Below, piece by piece: positions 5,888 to 8,248 of a DNA stretch of 8,248 nt; the stretch's first letter is position 1, and every line of letters starts with the position of its first letter. The DNA is from an uncultured Pseudorhodoferax sp. (lineage in GTDB: Bacteria > Pseudomonadota > Gammaproteobacteria > Burkholderiales > Burkholderiaceae): assembly GCA_913776795.1 (NCBI GenBank), contig CAJYRH010000160.1, positions 1 through 8,248 of the forward strand. The letters are read 5' to 3'. A program made the translations under genes and the position numbers. A model generated the notes under the pieces. It worked only from the letters and a program-made list of their open reading frames with translations, did not search any database and had not been told where the DNA came from.

Positions 5888-7459
5888 CTACAGCTGTTCC
5901 TCGCCCACGAACAGCGCGCTGAACCAGTGCCACAGCTCGGCCGCCCAGCTCGTGCCGGGGTTGGTGGCGTGCACGGTGAAGCCGCCGTCGTCGCGCGGCT
6001 CCAACCATTCCCCCCGGCCTCTGTCCGACAGCCGCAGCCGGTAAGCCGACTGGAAGCCGCGCGCGGGGATCAGGCGCCTGAACTCGCGCACCACCTCGGC
6101 GCTTTCGACGATGAGGCCGATCTCGGTGTTGATGCGTGCCGAGCGGCTGTCCAGGTTCATGGAGCCGACGAAGATCTGGTCGTCGTCCACCACCGAGATC
6201 TTGGCGTGCAGGCGCGAAACCGAGGTGCCGAAGGCGCCCAGGTTGGTGCTGGCGCCACGGTGCGGCGCCACCTCGTAGATCTCGAATCCAAGCTTGAGCA
6301 GGTCGTCGCGGTAGCGCGCATAGCCCAGGTAGACCAGCGGCTCGTCGGTCGACGCCAGCGAGTTGGTGTAGATCGTCACCTTGACGCCATTGCCCACCGC
6401 ACGCCCGAGCCGCTCCATGCCGCGACGGCCCGGGATGAAATAGGGCGAGATGATCAGCACCTGCTGACGCGCCGAGTCCATGAGGTCCAGCACACGCTCT
6501 GTGACGCTGCCGGCGAACTGGGCCGCCGCGTCCGTGCGCTCGATCTTGTCGGGCTGATCGACCACCACGGTGGCCTTGGCGAACATCAGATCCAGCCGAC
6601 CCTCGGCCAGCTGCTTCTGCACCGGCGTCTTGCCCAGCACGTCGTGCGCGCGCACCGCGACCGGCGCCGGCTCGGGGCCGACGATCTCGTCGAAGCGCCG
6701 TTGCGCCACCTCGGGGGCCAGCAGGGGCGGCACCACCTGCTCGATCGGCCAGACGTAGGCGCTGTTCCAGTACAGGTCGAACGCGGCGGACTGCGCGCCC
6801 ACCACCGGCCCGGTGGCCAGCACGTCGGCATCGATGAAGTTGGCCGTCTCGCCCTGCATGAAGTACTCGTCGCCGATGTTGCGCCCGCCGGCCACCGAGA
6901 CGCTGTTGTCGGCGATGAACAGCTTGTTGTGCATGCGGTGGTTGATGCGCGAGAAGGCCGCCGCCGAGCCGATGAAGCGCCCTACGAAACTGCCCTTGCG
7001 CTCGGGCAGCGGGTTGAACAGCCGCACCTGCACGTTCGGGTAGGCGGCCAGCGTGCCGAACAGCTCGTCCTGCCCAGCGGTGTAGAAGTCGTCCACAAGC
7101 AGGCGCACGCGCACGCCGCGCGCCGCGGCGTCGCGCACCGCGCGCAGCAGGCGGAACCCTACGCTGTCGCTCTGCAGCTGGTAGTACTGCAGGTCCAGCG
7201 ACTTCTCGGCCCGCGCAGCCAGCGCCAGCCGCGCATCGAGCGAGAACGGTCCCTCGGGCAGCATGCGCAGGCCCGACTTGCCCAGGGCGTCGGCCGGCGT
7301 GCTGGCCGCAGCCACGCGGGCCAGGGCAGTGGCACCGACATCGGCCATGGCGTGGGCCGGCGGCGGTGGCTGGCGCGCCGGCAACGAGGCGCAGCCTGTG
7401 AGCCAGGCCGTGCACCATGCCAGCACACAGGCCAGCAGCAGGGATCTTGTGGTTGTCAT
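5888..7459 (-). CDS. clsC: ClsC/YmdC-type phospholipase D-like lipoprotein
   Basis: A 523-residue member of the phospholipase D superfamily closest to ClsC (YmdC), the E. coli enzyme that makes cardiolipin using phosphatidylethanolamine and phosphatidylglycerol. Both HKD motifs are complete: H177-K179-D184 (HNKLFIADNSVSVAGGRN) and H418-K420-D425 (HAKISVVDDDQIFVGSMN). Other ClsC-like stretches are LDLQYYQLQSD at 88-98, GVRVRLLVDD at 115-124, GGRNIGD at 191-197, TNSLAS at 365-370 and the C-terminal TSW...FSALF tail. The N-terminus is a lipoprotein signal (RSLLLACVLAWC, lipobox LTGC with Cys23). Ala at +2 rather than Asp predicts outer-membrane sorting. The start is ATG 7459, with AGG six bases upstream. 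An in-frame extension to 7732 would overlap the amidohydrolase and bury the signal peptide. It follows the amidohydrolase gene after 82 bases on the same strand, possibly co-transcribed. The actual lipid or other phosphodiester substrate is inferred. Confidence 0.85.
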   Translation of the reverse strand: MTTTRSLLLACVLAWCTAWLTGCASLPARQPPPPAHAMADVGATALARVAAASTPADALGKSGLRMLPEGPFSLDARLALAARAEKSLDLQYYQLQSDSVGFRLLRAVRDAAARGVRVRLLVDDFYTAGQDELFGTLAAYPNVQVRLFNPLPERKGSFVGRFIGSAAAFSRINHRMHNKLFIADNSVSVAGGRNIGDEYFMQGETANFIDADVLATGPVVGAQSAAFDLYWNSAYVWPIEQVVPPLLAPEVAQRRFDEIVGPEPAPVAVRAHDVLGKTPVQKQLAEGRLDLMFAKATVVVDQPDKIERTDAAAQFAGSVTERVLDLMDSARQQVLIISPYFIPGRRGMERLGRAVGNGVKVTIYTNSLASTDEPLVYLGYARYRDDLLKLGFEIYEVAPHRGASTNLGAFGTSVSRLHAKISVVDDDQIFVGSMNLDSRSARINTEIGLIVESAEVVREFRRLIPARGFQSAYRLRLSDRGRGEWLEPRDDGGFTVHATNPGTSWAAELWHWFSALFVGEEQL

Positions 7460-7541
7460 GGTTCGCCTGCGCAATGTCAGCAGCGACCATCGTAGCTCGA
7501 CCTCGGTCAAGCCGTCGTGCAGCGTGCCCTGGCGCCTGCCC

Positions 7542-8248
7542 TCAGTCCCCCGCCACCAAACGCCGCACGAGACCGCTGGGCTGCGCATGCGCCTTGTCGA
7601 GCATGGCTGCGTAGTAGGGCCACAGGCGCTCGGCCGCGGCGTGCGTGGCGACCCATTGCGAACGGATCGCCGGCAGCAGCGCGCGGATCTCCTGGCGGAT
7701 GGCGGCGGCGTCGATGTGCAGGTGCCGGCCATCGCGCACCACCAGCTCGCCGTTCACCAGTACGTGCCGCACCGAACTGCCGTCTTCGCTGTAGACGAGC
7801 TGGCGGCGCAGGTCGTTGCACGGTGTGAAGGCCCAGCGGTCCAGGTCGAGCAGCGCGATGTCGGCCAGCGCCCCGGGCTGCAGCACGCCGAGCTCGCCCG
7901 TGCGCAGCAGGGCGCGCGCGCCGCCGGCCGTCATCGCCCGCAGCACCTCGGCATGGCGCGGCCAGCGCGCCGGCGCGGCGCTCGACAGGTTGTGCACCAG
8001 AGCGGCCATCTTGCCGGCCAGCCAGACGTTGGCCGTGTCGTCCGTGCACAGCTCGTCGGTGCCGATGGCCACCGGCACGCCAGCGTCATGCAGCGCGCGC
8101 CAGGGCATCACGCCACTGCCCAGGCGCAGGTTGCAGACCGGGTTGTGCGCCACCACGGCGCCGCTGGCGGCCAGCAGGTCGATGTCGTCCTGGTCGATCC
8201 AGATGGCGTGGATGACCTGGCAGCGCGCGTCCAGCACACCGGCCTCGT
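7542..8248 (-). CDS. Amidohydrolase, ATZ/TRZ (MtaD-like) group, C-terminal part
   Basis: The last 235 residues of a metal-dependent amidohydrolase of the group containing chlorohydrolases and adenosine- or guanine-type deaminases; family members are about 430-470 residues, so the N-terminal half, including the first HxH metal motif, lies beyond the window. Visible are the barrel histidine in VIHAIWID (codon at 8210-8208), the AHNPVCNLRLGSGVMP segment with its conserved His-Asn/Ser-Leu-Gly pattern, and the metal-binding aspartate in VAIGTDELCTDDTANVW (codon at 8057-8055). The C-terminal beta-sandwich half follows, reading GVLQPGALADIALLD and then VRHVLVNGELVVRDGR. These fit an active enzyme that hydrolyses a C-N or C-Cl bond on a cyclic substrate in the cytoplasm. 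The substrate cannot be told from this half; the common annotation '5-methylthioadenosine/SAH deaminase' would be a guess. The clsC-like gene lies 82 bases downstream on the same strand; no convincing promoter was seen between them. Confidence 0.85.
   Translation of the reverse strand, partial: EAGVLDARCQVIHAIWIDQDDIDLLAASGAVVAHNPVCNLRLGSGVMPWRALHDAGVPVAIGTDELCTDDTANVWLAGKMAALVHNLSSAAPARWPRHAEVLRAMTAGGARALLRTGELGVLQPGALADIALLDLDRWAFTPCNDLRRQLVYSEDGSSVRHVLVNGELVVRDGRHLHIDAAAIRQEIRALLPAIRSQWVATHAAAERLWPYYAAMLDKAHAQPSGLVRRLVAGD

Noticed and set aside
4724..7495. A 923-codon plus-strand open frame running through the cyclase and antisense to clsC.
   Set aside because: It spans two well-supported genes and a spacer, has Arg/Gly/Ala/Pro-rich composition without motifs, and is explained by third-position GC bias.
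7505..7510. TTGACC on the minus strand as a -35 box for the clsC-like gene.
   Set aside because: No acceptable -10 hexamer is found 16-18 bases downstream; TACGAT occurs only 10 bases after it.
7460..7732. N-terminal extension of the clsC-like gene by 91 codons.
   Set aside because: It overlaps the amidohydrolase coding region by about 190 bases, is Arg/Ser/Pro-rich, and would bury a textbook lipoprotein signal that begins at ATG 7459.
1..8248. Mobile elements, CRISPR arrays, tRNA or rRNA genes, defence or toxin-antitoxin systems.
   Set aside because: No transposase, integrase, spaced direct repeats, cloverleaf or rRNA-like sequence, or known defence domain was seen on either strand.

Overview
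The window is about 70% GC by eye, gene-dense, and carries long open frames opposite its real genes, as is usual for GC-rich genomes. Gene content (a DinG helicase with an Fe-S cluster, a dCache-PAS-GGDEF diguanylate cyclase, a ClsC-type phospholipase D lipoprotein, an ATZ/TRZ-type amidohydrolase, a short flavodoxin) and protein style suggest a Gram-negative betaproteobacterium, probably Burkholderiales and possibly Comamonadaceae. That placement is inference from style; no marker gene is present.

Layout. Positions 1-203 (+) hold the C-terminal end of a short MioC-like flavodoxin. Nine bases later, 213-572 (+) is a decayed LysE/RhtB-type amino-acid exporter with a TGA at codon 9 and most of its middle missing. 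A 15-codon open frame with a strong Shine-Dalgarno (655-702) then overlaps the start of an unrecognised membrane-anchored protein (696-1361, +). That gene converges on dinG (1365-3599, -) with only three bases between the stop codons. A roughly 255-bp divergent spacer between dinG and the next gene contains a near-perfect 27-bp dyad (3733-3759). A full-length diguanylate cyclase follows (3855-5738, +). A 149-bp convergent spacer holds an 18-bp tandem duplication and a GC-rich hairpin. It is followed on the minus strand by a ClsC-like lipoprotein (5888-7459) and, upstream of that on the same strand, the C-terminal half of an amidohydrolase (7542-8248) that runs out of the window.

I see no single system linking these genes. 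They look like ordinary chromosomal housekeeping, signalling and envelope genes in short transcription units: DNA repair and R-loop or replication-conflict clearance (dinG), c-di-GMP synthesis with periplasmic sensing, phospholipid head-group chemistry at the envelope, and an amidohydrolase of unknown substrate. No mobile element, CRISPR array, tRNA, rRNA or toxin-antitoxin pair was seen. The observations most worth checking are the exporter pseudogene, the dyad upstream of the cyclase, the mini-ORF coupled to the unknown membrane protein, the predicted outer-membrane sorting of the ClsC homologue, and the acidic insertion in the DinG Fe-S region.
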